In this document: positions 43,900-53,810 of the stretch, in pieces
Position numbering within the stretch: position 1 is the first letter of the stretch
Layout: each line of letters begins with the position of its first letter
NCBI GenBank assembly: GCA_002748425.1
Contig: PDSJ01000011.1
Span: forward strand, 62,001-126,000
From: a candidate division KSB3 bacterium
GTDB taxonomy: Bacteria > Moduliflexota > Moduliflexia > Moduliflexales > Moduliflexaceae
DNA: 64,000 nt
Direction of reading: 5' to 3'
The notes under the pieces: model-generated
What the model saw: the letters and a program-made list of their open reading frames with translations, nothing else
What the model was told of the DNA's origin: nothing
The model's database searches: none
Program-made: the position numbers and the translations under genes

Positions 43900-45441
43900 T
43901 CATAAACGATCTCGGAATTTTGTAACATCCAGGAATGATTCAACATACTCTTTTAGCGCAGTCAGTGGAACGAGTGGAGAAGATTTCAAGAGCGCAGCTT
44001 GCCCCTCTCCAAGCATCGCTGAACGATTCTCGATGCTCAATGCTTTGCGAATCAAGATGAGCAGATCTTCGTCGTAGAATTTACTCAGGCTCGGGAGACT
44101 TCGATCGTATTCCCAAGCTTCCTTGTCAAAGGATGAAGCAGCCCGGCTGGCCTTTGATGCTGCAACTTTCTGCAGTTTTTGAATGGTATCTTGCAACATC
44201 TCGGATAAGACCAGGATCTCGAATTCAGCCAAGCCCGGAGTGCGTTGAAGATAGTCTTCTACAATAGCTTGCACCTCTTGCAGGAGTAATTGAGCATCAT
44301 CTAAATGTTTCACTGAGAGAAGTCGCAATTCGCCGACAGGAATTCTCGTAAATTCCAGGAAAAGCTGCCCGATCGCAAATTGCCGATAGTGCAACGCATC
44401 CTTGACCTTGTCCACTGCGTCATTGATGCTTGTCAGATTTAAGGACACATCAAGATGCTCTCTCTGGCTGGCCAGAAAGTCGGCAATCTCATTAAACAGA
44501 ACCTGGCAAAGCATCAAGATTGTTGAGGCGTTCTCTGAGATCGAATCTATTTCAACGAAAGAGAGGTAATGCGACAGATGCAGAACGCGCGTGGTCTCTC
44601 GCATGAGAATTTTACGATTGTCAACATGTCGCGACATTGCCTCAAGTATCTGCCGGCATTGTTCCTCGAGTTCAAGAATGCTGGGACGCCGGCTAATGTC
44701 GTGCTGCACAGTCTTAAGCGCCGATTGCAGCGTGCGCTGCTGCACTTCCAGTTCACTCATGGTATACGTGTTAAAAACACCTTCAAAGTCAGGCGGATCG
44801 TTCTCAAAAACGTTCCGACAGAAGACCCGTGCGGCAGCGATTGAATGTTCATGAATCCGGCTTCCTTCGACGACATGCCTGATAATTTCACTATACACCC
44901 GGAAGATATCGGAATCGACCTCGATATGGATCAGCAGACTTTTTAACAAACGACGATATGAGTTGAGCTGATCGTCAGAATAAATCACAGCAATACTCTC
45001 AGGAGACAGATGAGAAAAACGCTGCTGAATTTGGATGTTCACAGCTTCAAGAATATTTATACTCGTCTTCGAAAGCAGCTTCAGCCATTCATGCTCCTGA
45101 ATATTGGCAGCCCTGACATCTTCAAGCAAATCTCGAGAAGACACCAGAGAAAAAACCGAGTTCTCTAAAGAAATCACTTCCGGCGATAAACCGGTAAATT
45201 TCTGTATAAGTTTTTCAGACGTATCCAGACGTGTTCGAACGGCCAGCTGTAACTTCTCACGCGCAGCCTCCAGTTCGTCCTTCCGGCAAGATTGAAGTCG
45301 TTCTGGCTGTCCCAGGCACTCCTCCATCTGCTGCTTCATGTTAAGCAGCTTCTGCAGGGGAAAGGTTTTCACGGCTCCGATAATTTTCTTGGGAGAATAG
45401 TGTTGCAGCTTCAGCACGAAATTTTCACATTCTTTCGCCAT
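43900..45441 (-). CDS. Unknown, all-helical protein
   Basis: 513 residues from ATG 45441 (MAKECENFVLKL); a GTG 24 bases upstream is an alternative and neither has a ribosome site. Composition and pattern are of long amphipathic helices with few glycines or prolines, many leucines and charged residues, no signal peptide, no membrane segment and no recognisable motif. Helical repeats of roughly 40 residues may be present but are not regular enough to name. It lies alone between nikR and the epimerase gene, both on the same strand. Likely cytoplasmic scaffold or interaction protein; function unknown. Confidence 0.65.
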   Translation of the reverse strand: MAKECENFVLKLQHYSPKKIIGAVKTFPLQKLLNMKQQMEECLGQPERLQSCRKDELEAAREKLQLAVRTRLDTSEKLIQKFTGLSPEVISLENSVFSLVSSRDLLEDVRAANIQEHEWLKLLSKTSINILEAVNIQIQQRFSHLSPESIAVIYSDDQLNSYRRLLKSLLIHIEVDSDIFRVYSEIIRHVVEGSRIHEHSIAAARVFCRNVFENDPPDFEGVFNTYTMSELEVQQRTLQSALKTVQHDISRRPSILELEEQCRQILEAMSRHVDNRKILMRETTRVLHLSHYLSFVEIDSISENASTILMLCQVLFNEIADFLASQREHLDVSLNLTSINDAVDKVKDALHYRQFAIGQLFLEFTRIPVGELRLLSVKHLDDAQLLLQEVQAIVEDYLQRTPGLAEFEILVLSEMLQDTIQKLQKVAASKASRAASSFDKEAWEYDRSLPSLSKFYDEDLLILIRKALSIENRSAMLGEGQAALLKSSPLVPLTALKEYVESFLDVTKFRDRL

Positions 45442-45539
45442 AAGAAAACGACAAGACAAGCGCACAAGCTAACAGTTTCCAATATTTCAGTATGCGTGTT
45501 TTTCCTCTGAGCACTGTTCACTGCAACGGTTTTCGAGAA

Positions 45540-46469
45540 TTACTCGATGCGTGTTTTCATCCATTTACAGGTCTTCCGCAGACCTTCTTCGACCGAAGTT
45601 TGTACTTCCCAGCCCAAAAGTGTCTTGGCTTTCTGAATATCAGGCTGTCTGACTTTTGGGTCGTCAACAGGCAATTCTTTCAGGACAATTTCGCTTTTTG
45701 AGCCGGTGATCTCTTTGATCAGTTCCGCAAATTGTAAGATGCTCATCTCATGAGGATTCCCGATATTTACCGGTTCTGTGATGTCAGACATCAGCAGTCG
45801 ATAAATCCCTTCTACCAGATCCGCCACATAGCAAAAACTCCGCGTCTGCGACCCGTCTCCAAAAACAGTCAGGGCTTCATGACGCAGAGCCTGGCGCAGC
45901 AAGGTTGGCACGACTCGACCGTCATACAGTCGCATACGCGGTCCAAAGGTGTTAAAAATCCTGACAATTCGGGTTGCCACGTTATGATAACGATGATAGG
46001 CCATGGTTAACGCTTCTGCAAAACGTTTGGCCTCATCGTAAACGCCCCTTGGTCCGATCGGGTTGACATTTCCCCAATAATCCTCTGTCTGTGGATGAAT
46101 CAGTGGATCGCCATAGACCTCAGAGGTTGAGGCCAGCAGAAAGCGGGCGTTTTTCTCTTTTGCCAGTCCCAGCGCCTTATGCGTCCCAAGTGATCCGACT
46201 TTCAGTGTCTGAATCGGAAGTTCCAAATAATCGATCGGGCTGGCCGGACTGGCAAAATGTAAAATATAATCGACATCGCCATCCAGATAGATATAATTTG
46301 TCACATCATGTTTAATAAATAAAAATTTTTCATCATGAATGTGAGCGATATTTGAACTGTCGCCGGTGAGCAAATTGTCCATACAGACCACTTCCATGCC
46401 CTTTGCCAGCAAATACTCACACAAATGCGAACCTAAAAATCCGGCCCCTCCGGTCACAAGAACGCGCAT
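45540..46469 (-). CDS. UDP-glucuronate decarboxylase (extended SDR)
   Basis: 309 residues. The N-terminal [10 protein letters not shown] binds NAD. The segment [14 protein letters not shown] then [19 protein letters not shown] carries the catalytic S/Y/K triad and is the signature of UDP-xylose synthases rather than UDP-glucose epimerases, as are [15 protein letters not shown] and the final [12 protein letters not shown]. It makes UDP-xylose from UDP-glucuronate for surface polysaccharide. Stand-alone here; the next gene upstream is tyrS. Confidence 0.9.
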   Translation of the reverse strand: MRVLVTGGAGFLGSHLCEYLLAKGMEVVCMDNLLTGDSSNIAHIHDEKFLFIKHDVTNYIYLDGDVDYILHFASPASPIDYLELPIQTLKVGSLGTHKALGLAKEKNARFLLASTSEVYGDPLIHPQTEDYWGNVNPIGPRGVYDEAKRFAEALTMAYHRYHNVATRIVRIFNTFGPRMRLYDGRVVPTLLRQALRHEALTVFGDGSQTRSFCYVADLVEGIYRLLMSDITEPVNIGNPHEMSILQFAELIKEITGSKSEIVLKELPVDDPKVRQPDIQKAKTLLGWEVQTSVEEGLRKTCKWMKTRIE

Positions 46470-46557
46470 AGCTTTTGTCCTGGAATAATGATGTATTAAA
46501 GGCGTGAAATGTCAACAAGAGTTCACGCCTTCAGCACTCCTCTACCCTGGTATGCCC

Positions 46558-47772
46558 CTACTTTGCTTTTGGAACGATTTTCATAAAACGACGTTTCCCG
46601 ACTTTGAGCACAAACGCCCTGTCAAGCGCAAGCTCCATATCCGGGTCGCTCACTTTTTCTCCGTCGATACTGACCGCACCCTGTTTCACCAGACGCCGGC
46701 CTTCACCGTTACTCTGCGCCATTCCGCTTTCCGTCATCAATTTCACGATCCAGATCGAGGCATCATCAGTCTCAGGGCTAAACGCTTCGATAGTCTCTGG
46801 AACAGCTTTTTTAATAAAAATCCGATCAAATTCTTCCTCCGCTGCCACAGCAGCTTCCCGGGAGTGGTACAAGGTTACCAGTTCGCGGGCGAGGCGGCGT
46901 TTTACATCGCGAGGGTGTTGCGTGATCTGAGCGTGAATCTCATCCAACTCTTTTTGCGACACCGAGGTTGCCAGCTCAAAGTATTCATACATTAAATGAT
47001 CGGCGATCGAAAGAGTTTTTCCGTAAATATCTCCAGCCGATTCAGACACGCCGATATAATTATCCAGAGATTTACTCATCTTCTGGACGCCGTCAGTGCC
47101 TGCTAAAATCGGCATCGTCAGGATCACCTGTGGCTCCTGCCCATACTCCCGCTGGATATCGCGTCCAACCAGAAGATTAAATTTTTGATCGGTCCCGCCG
47201 AGTTCCACATCCGCCTGAATCGCCACCGAATCCATCGCCTGAGCAAGAGGATAGAGAAACTCATGTACGCTGATCGCCTCGCCTGCCTTGTATCGCTTCT
47301 CAAACTCATCCCGTTCCAGCATACGGGCCACCGTGTATTTACTTGCCAGCCGGATGACGTCTTCAAAACTCATCTCTCCCAGCCAGTCCGAATTATAGAC
47401 GATCTTGATCCGTTTGCTGTCCAGGACTTTTGAGGCTTGCTCAAAATAACTTCGTCCATTCTCACGGGTCTCTTCCAGGCTTAAGGCCGGGCGGGTCGCG
47501 CTTTTCCCGCTGGGATCGCCAATCATCCCGGTAAAATCACCGACAATGAGAACAGCCTGATGACCTAACTCCTGAAAATGACGCATTTTACGTAACACAA
47601 CCGTATGCCCCAGATGTAAATCCGGCCTGCTGGGGTCGCAGCCCAGTTTCACGATCAAAGGACGATTCTCTTTATACGAACGTTCCAACTTTTTGACGAG
47701 TTCGTCTTCCGGCAGCAGGTCTACGACACCACGTCTGATCGTATCCATCTGTTCGTTGACACTTGGAAACAT
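46558..47772 (-). CDS. tyrS: Tyrosyl-tRNA synthetase
   Basis: 404 residues from ATG 47772, with GAGGAG upstream. Class I motifs: HLGHTVVL at 53-60 (HIGH) and KMSKS near 230, the tyrosine pocket GCDPSRPDLHLGH and AQAMDSVAIQADVELGGTDQ. The C-terminal S4 RNA-binding domain starts near 345 (GRRLVKQGAVSIDGEKV). This is the longer TyrRS type common in Gram-negatives and many anaerobes. No T-box or other leader was recognised in the 380 bp upstream. Confidence 0.96.
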   Translation of the reverse strand: MFPSVNEQMDTIRRGVVDLLPEDELVKKLERSYKENRPLIVKLGCDPSRPDLHLGHTVVLRKMRHFQELGHQAVLIVGDFTGMIGDPSGKSATRPALSLEETRENGRSYFEQASKVLDSKRIKIVYNSDWLGEMSFEDVIRLASKYTVARMLERDEFEKRYKAGEAISVHEFLYPLAQAMDSVAIQADVELGGTDQKFNLLVGRDIQREYGQEPQVILTMPILAGTDGVQKMSKSLDNYIGVSESAGDIYGKTLSIADHLMYEYFELATSVSQKELDEIHAQITQHPRDVKRRLARELVTLYHSREAAVAAEEEFDRIFIKKAVPETIEAFSPETDDASIWIVKLMTESGMAQSNGEGRRLVKQGAVSIDGEKVSDPDMELALDRAFVLKVGKRRFMKIVPKAK

Positions 47773-48154
47773 ATTTTCTCCTCTCAACAGCTCCAGGGAA
47801 TTGACGGCAGCAAGAAATCACACAAACCATCATGCTCTTGCTTACATACGTGAAAGACAAGCACTCCGCTACAACATTCAGCCTGAGTTCATACGAAGCC
47901 AATGCTAAGGCGTCTGTATGCAGTGAGACCACCTATCTCATATCAGAATTTCCGTAAAGAACTTTTTGAGTAAAACTTCCCCCTTCAAATTTATAGTCGT
48001 GATATGAGGTCATAGTTTTCCCGATCAAAACTCAGATTCTGTGGAAAAAAAGTTGACAATGCCTCATTTTCGTGTATACTCCATTTTTATATCTGAATAC
48101 AGGCAGATCGCAAAGATGTACAAAGCGTATAACAAGTTGAGAGGAGAAAAAAAC
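47773..48154. other. Divergent gap, 382 bp
   Basis: Between tyrS and the SPOR-protein gene. Apart from the promoter at 48053-48080 nothing was recognised; no tyrS promoter could be picked with confidence. Confidence 0.5.
48053..48080 (+). promoter_or_regulatory. Sigma-70 promoter of the SPOR-protein gene
   Basis: TTGACA (48053-48058), 16-base spacer, TATACT (48075-48080), 75 bases upstream of the start. Best promoter in the window. Confidence 0.7.
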
Positions 48155-49228
48155 ATGATAAGAGCGATTATTGGAATTATAGCTTTGCTGCTTATTATTG
48201 GAGGCATTATCGGCGGAGTGTATCATTGGAACAAACTGAAAGAATCTGAAAAAGCTCCGACTGTCTCAGAAGGACCTGAAGTGGCATTGGGAGATGACGC
48301 CTTGAATCTCTCCGACGCTGAGATTCCCGGGGAAATCGTCCCGGAGGAGGATGGAGTCCCCGTCCCAGATGAGAATACCGGTGAGGTGCTGATTCCACTT
48401 GGTGATACCGAACCTGCCGAACTGGTGGAGGAAGAGATCTTGCCGATGCCAGAGGAAGCAGAGGACACAATTGACCGAAGCTTACGCGAAGAAAATCCTG
48501 TCCCGAAACATCCTGTGATAACAGACCAATCAGAAGGCCAGTCAACGGTAACAGCCATCGAACCTGTCGCCAGTACTCCGCTGCCGACGACAACGCCGAT
48601 GCCAACAACGCCGATGCCAACAACGCCGATGCCGCCCCCCACAAGCACTCCCCAGACAGCGACAATAGAGCCTGTGCCTGTGCCAACGGCGACCCCGGTA
48701 TCTGCGACGACCACGCCTCCTGTGAGTACTCCGACTCCAGTGCCGATGCCGACTATGGAAGCTGGCAATTATGGAGTCTATACGATCGCGCCGGTACCAG
48801 CGTCAAAGTTACACGCGATCGACAATGCGATGAAGCCTTTACACGTTGTGTTACGGAAACAGCAAACTGTCTCGCAGCAGCGCCAGGCATATCGGGTTTC
48901 TTTAGGCTATTATCGGACAAAATCCGAGGCAAAGGCCTGGGCCAGGCGTTATCTCGCCCCGAAAAAAATCGACAATTATGTCTATGCCGTTCAAGGGATG
49001 TATTCCATCCAGCTTGGAGTCTATGCTGAACAAACGAGTATCGACCGGATCTATCGTTTGCTGCATCAAGAGTTCCCGGGCTGGAGCCTGCCGCTGCGTA
49101 CTGAAACGACACTGCTTGGCACCACATCCTACCGACTTTCGGTGCGCGGGATTACGGAACGCCTTGCCAAACAAGTGCAAAATGCCCTGTTCCGTCTGCA
49201 AGTACCATCTGAACTGGTCGGCATTTAG
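48155..49228 (+). CDS. Membrane-anchored SPOR-domain protein with Pro/Thr linker
   Basis: 357 residues from ATG 48155 (AGAGGAG upstream). One membrane helix at about 5-22 (IIGIIALLLIIGGIIGGVY), an acidic then Pro/Thr-rich linker (about 35-215) with three copies of MPTTP, and a C-terminal tandem region of SPOR type (YRVSLGYYRTKSEAKAWAR, then YSIQLGVYAEQTSIDRIYR). SPOR domains bind denuded septal peptidoglycan, so it is probably a periplasmic cell-division or envelope protein. The membrane anchor and long disordered linker fit FtsN/DamX-like layout. The precise role is inferred. Confidence 0.75.
   Translation: MIRAIIGIIALLLIIGGIIGGVYHWNKLKESEKAPTVSEGPEVALGDDALNLSDAEIPGEIVPEEDGVPVPDENTGEVLIPLGDTEPAELVEEEILPMPEEAEDTIDRSLREENPVPKHPVITDQSEGQSTVTAIEPVASTPLPTTTPMPTTPMPTTPMPPPTSTPQTATIEPVPVPTATPVSATTTPPVSTPTPVPMPTMEAGNYGVYTIAPVPASKLHAIDNAMKPLHVVLRKQQTVSQQRQAYRVSLGYYRTKSEAKAWARRYLAPKKIDNYVYAVQGMYSIQLGVYAEQTSIDRIYRLLHQEFPGWSLPLRTETTLLGTTSYRLSVRGITERLAKQVQNALFRLQVPSELVGI
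48592..48640 (+). repeat. 15-base tandem repeat coding MPTTP units
   Basis: Three near-identical copies of ATGCCAACAACGCCG in the linker of the SPOR protein. In-frame, so length variation would alter only the linker. Confidence 0.7.
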
Positions 49229-49246
49229 CCATCCCATCTCAAGACA

Positions 49247-49270
49247 GGCAGAGGGCAGAGTTCCTCTGCC
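49247..49270 (+). terminator. Terminator-like hairpin after the SPOR gene
   Basis: GGCAGAGG (49247-49254)/CCTCTGCC (49263-49270), 8-bp perfect stem, followed by a pyrimidine-rich TCTTCCTTCTT. Confidence 0.6.
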
Positions 49271-49299
49271 TCTTCCTTCTTATGAATCAGTCACATAAA

Positions 49300-49500
49300 T
49301 CAGGTCTGCATCATATAATACTCAATTTGCAGCACAAAATGCCCTTCGGAAATCTGCTCGACTAAGGTTTGATATTTCTGTTCCGATTTCTGCAGATCTG
49401 CTTTCACCTCAATATGTTCAGCATTAAGATGCGCATTCAGTGCCCGAATTTCAACATTGGCCTCAGTCAATGCAATGGTGTGCGCTTGCAGATTCTGCAT
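49300..49500 (-). pseudogene. Short coiled-coil plus PAS-start fragment, possible sensor relic
   Basis: 66 residues: a heptad-like helix (QNLQAHTIALTEANVEIRAL) then SEQKYQTLVEQISEGHFVLQ, which reads exactly like the opening of a PAS domain, then a stop. Upstream, the same frame stays open into the 3' end of the kinase gene, one base out of phase with its stop. It has no ribosome site. It looks like the remains of a longer PAS-containing sensor, or an out-of-frame tail of the neighbouring kinase. It may also be an expressed small protein. Confidence 0.4.
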
Positions 49501-49570
49501 CAGAGGGAGAAAGGAATTCCTGTCAATATTTTTACATGAAGAAATCGAAGGGACTACCTGAGATGCAGGT

Positions 49571-51478
49571 TTAGAGACCGGTCTTCGGCAGTGTAAAATA
49601 GAATTGTGCGCCTTTACCCCGAGATGATTCTACCCAAATCTGACCGCCATAGTGCTCGACAAGCTTTTTCACCAGAGCTAAACCGATTCCCGGACGCTCA
49701 CGTTCATCTCGCGGAGCCAGGGTCTGAAAAAATCTAAAAATCTTTTCATGATCTTTCTTGTCAATCCCCGGGCCATTATCGACAACTGCAAACGTCCAGG
49801 CATCGCTATGTTCCTCACAATCGACAGCAATTTCGCCGTATGGCGTATCCATAACGTTGATGGCATTGCTCAAAAGATGAAGAAAGATTTGTTTCATACC
49901 GACTTTTCCGGCGATAATCACTGGCAGGGTGTGCTCGATCCAAATCTGCATTTCAGGAGGAGGCGCAAGCTGTTCGACAATTTCACGAATCAACTCATTC
50001 AGATCGATCTGCTGTTCATGCTCCACTGAACGCCCAGCAGATGCGTACTGAATAATCCCGTCAATGTAACGGTTGAGCCGCTTGATCCGGTTCACCAGCA
50101 GGCTGCTAATGTCTTTGCCGCGCCGATCCAGTTTTGTCGCATAATTCTTAACAAGCATGGACGTTAATTGATTGATGTCCTTCAGAGGCTCCCTGAGCTG
50201 GTATGGAACGGTTTCAGTGAAATGTTTCAGCTCGGTTCCCTGCCGTTCAAGGCTCTCGGCATACTCTTCAACTTGCGTCTCCAATTCGTCAAGCCAGGCT
50301 TGCAGCTTCTGTTCGTTCTGCTTATAACTGCTGATGTCATACGTCAGGCCGCAGACCCCATAAAGTCGGCCATCTTCAGCACGCAGAGGATACTTATCCA
50401 GTCGGGCGGCAAAAAGTTCACGCTCGATTGTTTGTACACGTTCAAACGTAAGCGGAGATCCGGTTCGGAGGATTTCCTGATCTTCCCGACGAGATTTCTC
50501 CGCAATATCACGCGTAAACAACTCATAATCGGTTTTTCCCGACATTTCATCCGGCGAAACTCGCAGCCACTCCAGTCCTTTTTTATTGATAAAGAGGTAT
50601 TTTCCTTCAAGATCCTTTGCATAGATCGCGACAGGGGCATTATCCAACATCGCCGTCAAGAAATCACTGTGTTCCTGGAGCCTGCTGCGGAGATGAACAG
50701 CATCGTGCAGCGATGTATGCGGATCAGCGGCAGCTATCGCGTCCGGGCCTGTTTCCGTCAGGCTCGGTATACGCTGCCGTAATTCGCCGCTGCGCTCATG
50801 GGAACCCGTTGCGTCACCCGCAGCAGGGAGTTCGCTGGAGTGGCGTTTTTGATTGACAGGCTGCTCATTACAGTCTTCTTTCTGCTTCCGTCTATATAAC
50901 GTGCCGCAGCCAGAAGCCATAACAGAAAGCATCGAAAAGCTTAATAGAAATCGTATACGGGTCTCGATTGCATAATTTTTGGATCTCAGCTCATGAGATA
51001 GACTGGCGGGTAACGCTCCTGCTCCTGAAAAGACAACAACAATTGCCAGAAATGACAGAGACAGAAACACCAGACTCTCTCTACGGCTCAGGAGAACGCA
51101 CGCAGGCAACGGCAGCAGATACATCCAGAGCAGTCGAGACCCATCATCGCCTCCATGTGCCATCATAGACACAGCAAACACATGGCAGAGGCTCACACTT
51201 GCAAGAAACACGAAGCCAAGACCTTTTTCCGACCGTACTCTGCTTCCAAGCAACAGGCACGTCCCCAGGGCAAGTGCTATCAGGGCTTCAGCTCCGGCCT
51301 CCGGCAAATGCCCCTGCATCATGTGATACACTGCAATGCCGAGAATGCCGGATGACGCTGACGTACTGAAAAAGAAGAAAAATCGGGCACGAAACTGTCC
51401 TTCTTCTGTGAGTCTGCTGCTAAGATACCGTCTATACATGGAATTGAATACACATTCAAGAGCGCCTGATTTTTTCAT
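49571..51478 (-). CDS. Membrane histidine-kinase-like sensor lacking the phospho-acceptor histidine
   Basis: 635 residues. Five to six membrane helices fill about 30-205, a low-complexity linker follows, then a PAS domain (about 275-385: DNAPVAIYAKDLEGKYLFINK), a coiled coil, a dimerisation region and a C-terminal ATPase. The ATPase is intact: N-box LLSNAINV, G1 DNGPGID, G2 GIGLALVKKL. In the H-box, where SHDLQEPL-type sequence is expected, it reads PYQLREPL, so tyrosine 426 replaces the histidine. It could be a partner in a hetero-kinase, a phosphatase or an ATP-binding sensor. No response regulator is adjacent. It ends naturally at LPKTGL. Confidence 0.82.
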   Translation of the reverse strand: MKKSGALECVFNSMYRRYLSSRLTEEGQFRARFFFFFSTSASSGILGIAVYHMMQGHLPEAGAEALIALALGTCLLLGSRVRSEKGLGFVFLASVSLCHVFAVSMMAHGGDDGSRLLWMYLLPLPACVLLSRRESLVFLSLSFLAIVVVFSGAGALPASLSHELRSKNYAIETRIRFLLSFSMLSVMASGCGTLYRRKQKEDCNEQPVNQKRHSSELPAAGDATGSHERSGELRQRIPSLTETGPDAIAAADPHTSLHDAVHLRSRLQEHSDFLTAMLDNAPVAIYAKDLEGKYLFINKKGLEWLRVSPDEMSGKTDYELFTRDIAEKSRREDQEILRTGSPLTFERVQTIERELFAARLDKYPLRAEDGRLYGVCGLTYDISSYKQNEQKLQAWLDELETQVEEYAESLERQGTELKHFTETVPYQLREPLKDINQLTSMLVKNYATKLDRRGKDISSLLVNRIKRLNRYIDGIIQYASAGRSVEHEQQIDLNELIREIVEQLAPPPEMQIWIEHTLPVIIAGKVGMKQIFLHLLSNAINVMDTPYGEIAVDCEEHSDAWTFAVVDNGPGIDKKDHEKIFRFFQTLAPRDERERPGIGLALVKKLVEHYGGQIWVESSRGKGAQFYFTLPKTGL

Positions 51479-51967
51479 CAGATCGTGTTATATCACACTA
51501 GAGCTAACAAATGTTTATTCTATAATGTTTAAATCTTTTCGTCAACCTTATTTCTGAAAAAACTTTTCATATGTTCTTCCAACTGATGTCATTCGCAGGA
51601 CAGGAAGAGCTGAAGACAGCCCCTGCGCAGTCTGTCCATTCAACAGTGACGTATACGTGCTGTCTCGCATCTCTAACAGCACAAGCAACGTGGCATGAGC
51701 GGCTGAATCCATAAGCTCACTCCGGTCTGTTTGGCGATTGGAAACACAATATCAAGCAATTCATGGGATACCAGCTCGTTTTTTCTCTGGAAAAACCTTT
51801 TGACAAAAACTACCAGCTTCTGCATCATCTTCTTTTCATACCAGAGGATCTGCGAGAAGCTTCTCATAAAAAAGCCATTTTCCCTTGACAAAGCGCACTC
51901 ATTCTCCGATATGATAGACAAGTTGTTCTTATTGTTATTGTGGCTGTGACATGAGGAGAGTCACACG
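51479..51967. other. Divergent gap, 489 bp
   Basis: Between the sensor gene and recJ. It holds the recJ promoter. An 82-codon frame on the minus strand (51673-51921) has no ribosome site or domain and overlaps the promoter. Confidence 0.5.
51885..51915 (+). promoter_or_regulatory. Candidate recJ promoter
   Basis: TTGACA (51885-51890), 19-base spacer, TATGAT (51910-51915). The elements are good and the spacing is long by two bases; recJ starts about 45 bases later. Confidence 0.5.
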
Positions 51968-53668
51968 ATGCAACTTTCGCTCAGAAAAAAAATCTGGCAG
52001 GTCCGGCATACGGAAAATAGCGATTCAATTCTTGAAGTGCTCCTGGCCAACCGACAGATCAACAATGCTGAAGATTTCCTCGAACCGGATTTTGAGACGG
52101 GACTGCATAACCCTTTTCTCATGAATGAGATGCAGCAAGCTGTGGACCTGCTGCGTCGCGTCAGGAAGGACCAGCAACGCCTGATGATCGTCGGCGATTA
52201 CGATGCGGACGGCATTACCGGAACGGCGCTACTCTATGAGACCTTCCGGGCGATCGGCATCAAACAGATCATGTGCCGCCTGCCGCACCGCGTTCATGAC
52301 GGCTATGGTTTTCAAAGCCACATCACCAAAGAAGCGATCCGTGATAAGGTCGATGTCATTGTCACAGTGGATAACGGGGTCAGCAGCCTCGACGCAATCG
52401 CTTTTGCCAAAGAGCACGGAATATCGGTGATAGTCTGCGATCATCATACGATCCCAGAAACACTTCCAGAGGCCGATGCCATTCTGCATCCCAGGCGCGA
52501 GGGCGAACACTATCCTTTTCACGAGCTCACCGGAGTCGGTGTCGCCTATAAACTTGCACAAGCGCTTTGCCCGAGATTGATGGCTTCAAAGGATGCCGAA
52601 AGGTTTTTAAAATGGAGTCTCGATCTGGTAGCGATCGGCACTGTAGCCGACTGCGCTACTGTTACTGGAGAAAATCGTATCTTGATCAAATACGGGCTCG
52701 TGGTGATTGAAAAAACCCGACGGCCTGGGCTGCGAAACATGCTGAATCTCTGCCTTGGTAGTCATCCGAGCTATGATTCAGCACTGATCGGCTTCCGGAT
52801 CGCTCCCCGCCTTAATGCTGCCGGTCGTATCAGCTCTCCGGATACCAGCCTGAAACTCTTGACCACGAGAGATCTCGCAGAAGCTGAACGTATGGCTCAT
52901 GAGCTTCAGGACTTGAACGCAAAACGTCAGGAACAAACCGTGCAGGCTGTTCATCAGGCGAAAGACTTTTTACAGGATGATCTTCTGCAGGAAAAAATCC
53001 TGATCGCCAGGCATAGATCCTGGCATCCTGGCATTATCGGCCTGATCGCCGGACGCCTGACAGAAGAATTCCATCGGCCTTCAATCATCTTTCATGACGG
53101 AGAAGACGGAACCCTCGTTGCGTCAGCACGCAGCACAGAGCATTTTAACATTATCGAGGCGATTTCACGCCAGAAGGATCTGCTACTCAGATTCGGCGGC
53201 CATTCCCAGGCAGCCGGCTGCTCGATCGCGCGGGAAAATTATGACACTTTTTGCCGCAGGATGAAAACACTTGCCAATGCGTCCTTGAGCGAGGAACAAC
53301 TCTTCCCCATCGTGGACATCGACTGCGAGCTGGCACCGGAGCACATGAGCCTCGCAGTGAAGCAGCAAATCGATCGCCTCGAACCGTACGGAATCGGGAA
53401 TGTTCGTCCGGTGTTTTTATTGCGAAACGTTCGGGTGCAGCGGCTTCATCCTGTCGGCAGAACCGGAGCACATCTGCAGATATGGGTGGAAAGCGCCCAA
53501 AAAACTATTAAAGGAATTGCTTTCCAACAAGGCGGCCTCGCGCAAGAGCTGTCTCAAGGCGATCTCGTCGACATCGCCTGTCACCTTCAGGAAAATAACT
53601 GGAATGGTACGCATTCGCTGGAAATCGAAGTCGTGGATATTCAACAACGATCTGAACGTTCTGAATGA
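51968..53668 (+). CDS. recJ: Single-strand-specific exonuclease RecJ
   Basis: 566 residues, typical of RecJ. DHH-family motifs: DYDADGITGTALL near 78, VDNGVSS near 137, CDHHTIP near 158, then the DHHA1 region with GGHSQAAGCSI near 411, and a C-terminal OB-fold (about 455-565). 5'-3' exonuclease for mismatch repair and recombination. GAGGAG precedes the ATG. Confidence 0.95.
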   Translation: MQLSLRKKIWQVRHTENSDSILEVLLANRQINNAEDFLEPDFETGLHNPFLMNEMQQAVDLLRRVRKDQQRLMIVGDYDADGITGTALLYETFRAIGIKQIMCRLPHRVHDGYGFQSHITKEAIRDKVDVIVTVDNGVSSLDAIAFAKEHGISVIVCDHHTIPETLPEADAILHPRREGEHYPFHELTGVGVAYKLAQALCPRLMASKDAERFLKWSLDLVAIGTVADCATVTGENRILIKYGLVVIEKTRRPGLRNMLNLCLGSHPSYDSALIGFRIAPRLNAAGRISSPDTSLKLLTTRDLAEAERMAHELQDLNAKRQEQTVQAVHQAKDFLQDDLLQEKILIARHRSWHPGIIGLIAGRLTEEFHRPSIIFHDGEDGTLVASARSTEHFNIIEAISRQKDLLLRFGGHSQAAGCSIARENYDTFCRRMKTLANASLSEEQLFPIVDIDCELAPEHMSLAVKQQIDRLEPYGIGNVRPVFLLRNVRVQRLHPVGRTGAHLQIWVESAQKTIKGIAFQQGGLAQELSQGDLVDIACHLQENNWNGTHSLEIEVVDIQQRSERSE

Positions 53669-53810
53669 ACTCCCTTCAGCAAAGGGTGAGACACAAGGCA
53701 ATACTAAAGAGTATTGCATATCGCGCATAAAGAGTCGTGAGTTCTCCGTTCTCCAGTACATCGATGCCGGGTTCTCACTTGCAACACGATGTTTTTAGGA
53801 TACAGAATGC

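Noticed and set aside
51673..51921. 82-codon minus-strand frame upstream of recJ
   Set aside because: No ribosome site, no domain, and it overlaps the recJ promoter; basic and hydrophobic composition looks random.
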